Origin: an uncultured Endozoicomonas sp.
GTDB taxonomy: Bacteria; Pseudomonadota; Gammaproteobacteria; Pseudomonadales; Endozoicomonadaceae
Direction: 5' to 3'
Assembly: GCF_947495845.1 (NCBI RefSeq)
Contig: NZ_CANMAO010000007.1
Coordinates: 62,001-126,000 of the forward strand
DNA length: 64,000 nucleotides
The notes beneath the pieces were generated by a model. It was not told where the DNA came from. It worked only from the letters and a program-made list of their open reading frames with translations, and searched no databases. Below, piece by piece: positions 62,170 through 64,000 of the stretch. Made by a program: the position numbers and the translations under genes. How positions within the stretch are numbered: the stretch's first letter is position 1; each line of letters opens with the position of its first letter.

Positions 62170-62907
62170 ATGATGCAGAATGTAATTGAACTTCTTCAAT
62201 CCCACCGCTCTATTCGCAAGTTCACCAATCAGCCCATTGAGCCCGATTTGCTGAAGGCTTTGATTCGTTCAGGGCAGAGCGCCGCCACCTCCAGTAATCT
62301 TCAGGGCGTTAGTGTCATCCGGGTTCGCAATCCGGAAACCAGAGCGGCTATGGCGAAGCATGCCGGAGGGCAGGCTTACGTTGAAGAGGCGGCAGAGTTT
62401 CTGGTGTTCTGTGCCGATTTGAATCGTTCCGGCTGGTGCTGTGAGCAGTCTGGCACACCCATGGCGGAAGGCATGACCGAGCATTTTATTATCGCTACGG
62501 TGGATGTTGCCCTATTTGCCCAGAACGTGGTGGTGGCCGCGGAATCGGAGGGTTTGGGGATTTGTTATATTGGTGGATTACGTAACAACCCAGAGCCGGT
62601 CAGTGAGCTGCTGGCGTTGCCCGAGCATGTCTACCCGGTGTTTGGGCTTTGCCTTGGATACCCGGATCAAGATCCAGAATGCAAACCAAGGCTGCCTTTG
62701 GACGCGGTATTGATGGAGGAGCATTATCAGCCGGTAAATCCAGAGCTGATCGCTGAGTACGATGAGGTGATGCGGGATTATTATCAGCGTCGGACCCATG
62801 GCCAGTTAAACCGAGCCTGGTCGGAAGATATGCCAGAATTGCTGGGCAAAAAGTCACGACCTCATATGAAAGCGTTTCTCGACAGTAAGGGCTTCAAGCT
62901 TCGTTGA
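62170..62907 (+). CDS. nfsA: Oxygen-insensitive NADPH nitroreductase NfsA
   Basis: 245-residue FMN enzyme. QSHRSIRKFTNQPI at the start, AATSSNLQGVSVIRV, AAEFLVFCADLNR, NVVVAAESEGLGICYIGGLR, VFGLCLGYPD and the C-terminal ESRP-like KSRPHMKAFLDSKG track E. coli NfsA. Start is uncertain among ATG 62170, ATG 62173 and GTG 62161, since GGAA at 62153 suits none ideally. Reduces nitroaromatics and quinones with NADPH. Confidence 0.9.
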   Translation: MMQNVIELLQSHRSIRKFTNQPIEPDLLKALIRSGQSAATSSNLQGVSVIRVRNPETRAAMAKHAGGQAYVEEAAEFLVFCADLNRSGWCCEQSGTPMAEGMTEHFIIATVDVALFAQNVVVAAESEGLGICYIGGLRNNPEPVSELLALPEHVYPVFGLCLGYPDQDPECKPRLPLDAVLMEEHYQPVNPELIAEYDEVMRDYYQRRTHGQLNRAWSEDMPELLGKKSRPHMKAFLDSKGFKLR

Positions 62908-62990
62908 TATAAATTGAGATAAATACCAATGGCTGGCTTAAAAGTGAGCAGATACACTGCGCGCCTTTTATGTGCCGGCCATTTCCCACC

Positions 62991-63191
62991 ATGAACTCCC
63001 AATCCCTTCGAGCCCAACTGGGGCGTATGACTCTGGTGCTGGCGATCACGTTATTTTTTGTGCACAGCACGCCGGGGTTGATTGATCTACTGGCTGGTCA
63101 GGCTGTGGATGCGGGTTGTCATCAAAGTGCTCGTCATCAAAGCACTGACATGTCTGCATCTTCTCAATCTCATTTACACCACGGACACTGA
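62991..63191 (+). CDS. Small membrane protein with His-rich tail
   Basis: 66 residues from ATG 62991: one hydrophobic helix (MTLVLAITLFFVHSTPGLIDLL) and a His/Ser-rich C-terminus ending HLHHGH. It ends 6 bp before the MFS gene. No family recognised; the ribosome site is weak. Could be a small metal-related protein. Confidence 0.5.
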   Translation: MNSQSLRAQLGRMTLVLAITLFFVHSTPGLIDLLAGQAVDAGCHQSARHQSTDMSASSQSHLHHGH

Positions 63192-63197
63192 TTCCCC

Positions 63198-64000
63198 ATG
63201 AGCATTTTTCGATTTCCACCGCTGGTCTGGCTGGGGATAGGCATTCTGATTATTTGTCTGGGTATTCGACAATCGTTTGGTATTTTTATGATGCCGGTGT
63301 CGGAGCATTTTGGTACAGGGCGGGAGTTTTTCAGTTTTGCCATTGCGTTGCAGAACTTACTCTTTGGCGTATTTCAACCGTTTGTCGGTATGGCGGCGGA
63401 TCGCTTTGGGGCTAAACGGATTATCTTTGCCGGTGCCATTGCTTACGCACTTGGGTTGTATCTGACGTCTATTGCCACCGCCGCCGGGATGCTTTATCTC
63501 TCGTTAGGTGTGCTCGTTGGTCTTGGTTTGAGCGCCACCAGTTATGTGATTGTGTTGGGCGCTGTAGCGAAAGTGGTGCCTGCTCAACACGCAGCAAAAG
63601 CCTTTGGTTTGACCACCGCCGCTGGTTCTTTCGGCATGTTTGCCATGATTCCCGGTGCTCAGTATCTGATCAGTGATTTTGGCTGGCAGCAGGCGTTAAT
63701 GGTCTTCGCCCTGTTGTGCTCCGTGATGGTGGCTTTTGCCCTGTTTATGAACACATCAAAAAAGGGTGCTCAGACGACAGTAGACAATCAACCGGAACAA
63801 ACCTTGAAACAAGCCCTGAAAGAAGCCTTTTCCCACAAAGGGTATTGGCTGATTCATGCAGGATTTTTTGTGTGTGGTTTCCATGTGATGTTTATTGCCA
63901 CCCACTTGCCAAGTTATCTGGCGGATATGCACCTGCCAGCCTCCAGCGCTGCCATGGCATTGGCGTATGTCGGCATCTTCAATATTTTTGGGTCTTATTT
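63198..64000 (+). CDS. MFS transporter, cut by right edge
   Basis: ATG 63198 opens a frame that runs off the window after 267 codons. It begins MSIFRFPPLVWLGIGILI and shows about seven helices. GIRQSFGIFMMPVSEHFG and GMAADRFGAKRIIFAG (the MFS loop-2/3 motif) place it in the major facilitator superfamily, possibly of the oxalate/formate or monocarboxylate kind. Substrate unknown. Confidence 0.85.
   Translation, partial: MSIFRFPPLVWLGIGILIICLGIRQSFGIFMMPVSEHFGTGREFFSFAIALQNLLFGVFQPFVGMAADRFGAKRIIFAGAIAYALGLYLTSIATAAGMLYLSLGVLVGLGLSATSYVIVLGAVAKVVPAQHAAKAFGLTTAAGSFGMFAMIPGAQYLISDFGWQQALMVFALLCSVMVAFALFMNTSKKGAQTTVDNQPEQTLKQALKEAFSHKGYWLIHAGFFVCGFHVMFIATHLPSYLADMHLPASSAAMALAYVGIFNIFGSY

Overview
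The window reads as chromosome of a marine gammaproteobacterium, most likely an Endozoicomonas-like member of the Oceanospirillales. This is inferred from gene content and order only. The chain TPR protein - lolB - ispE - tRNA-Gln - prs - rplY - pth - ychF - tRNA-Met/Gln array is the order I recall from Pseudomonas and relatives. Here it is kept but split by two inserted blocks. Solitary AT-rich genes for large lysine/glutamate-rich or ankyrin-like proteins, and many palindromic intergenic elements, point to a host-associated lineage.

Layout. 1-4.2 kb: envelope and precursor genes (TPR protein, lolB, ispE), tRNA-Gln and prs. 4.4-8.8 kb: insert of two AT-rich coiled-coil-like proteins, one with a duplicated nuclear-localisation-like motif, plus a FetAB-type ABC pair. 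9.0-10.3 kb: rplY and pth. 10.3-14.6 kb: ddl, an exported unknown, trpR with a trp-operator-like site, and an aromatic amino acid permease. 14.8-16.8 kb: ychF and Met-Gln-Met-Gln tRNAs. 16.8-32.9 kb: metabolism and transport (M19 dipeptidase, Lrp-type regulator, TauE-like exporter, cardiolipin synthase, BrnQ, Hpt, Upp-UraA, threonine aldolase, NhaC), interrupted by a 683-residue coiled-coil protein. 33-38 kb: an accessory zone with a scar joining a headless flgO-like fragment to a copied nhaC 3' end, then pldA and an ankyrin-like protein.

39.2-53.3 kb is a complete aerobactin-type siderophore locus. iucABCD is read leftward. Divergent from it are an MFS exporter candidate, a small unknown protein, a FhuCDB-type ABC importer and an IutA-like receptor. 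Three Fur-box-like sites sit at the expected promoters, so synthesis, export, uptake and iron control are all present.

53.5-64 kb holds a nitroreductase/HxlR divergent pair, a Nudix hydrolase, ibpA with a ROSE-like RNA thermometer candidate, tatD, a copper-chaperone pair, a calcium-loop lipoprotein, small DUF proteins, trhO, nfsA and an MFS gene cut by the right edge.

At least nine palindromic, MITE-like or hairpin elements lie between genes. The most striking (56181-56348) has perfect 20-bp inverted ends that supply the stop codons of both flanking convergent genes. Another (55380-55643) folds as a three-armed structure directly upstream of ibpA.
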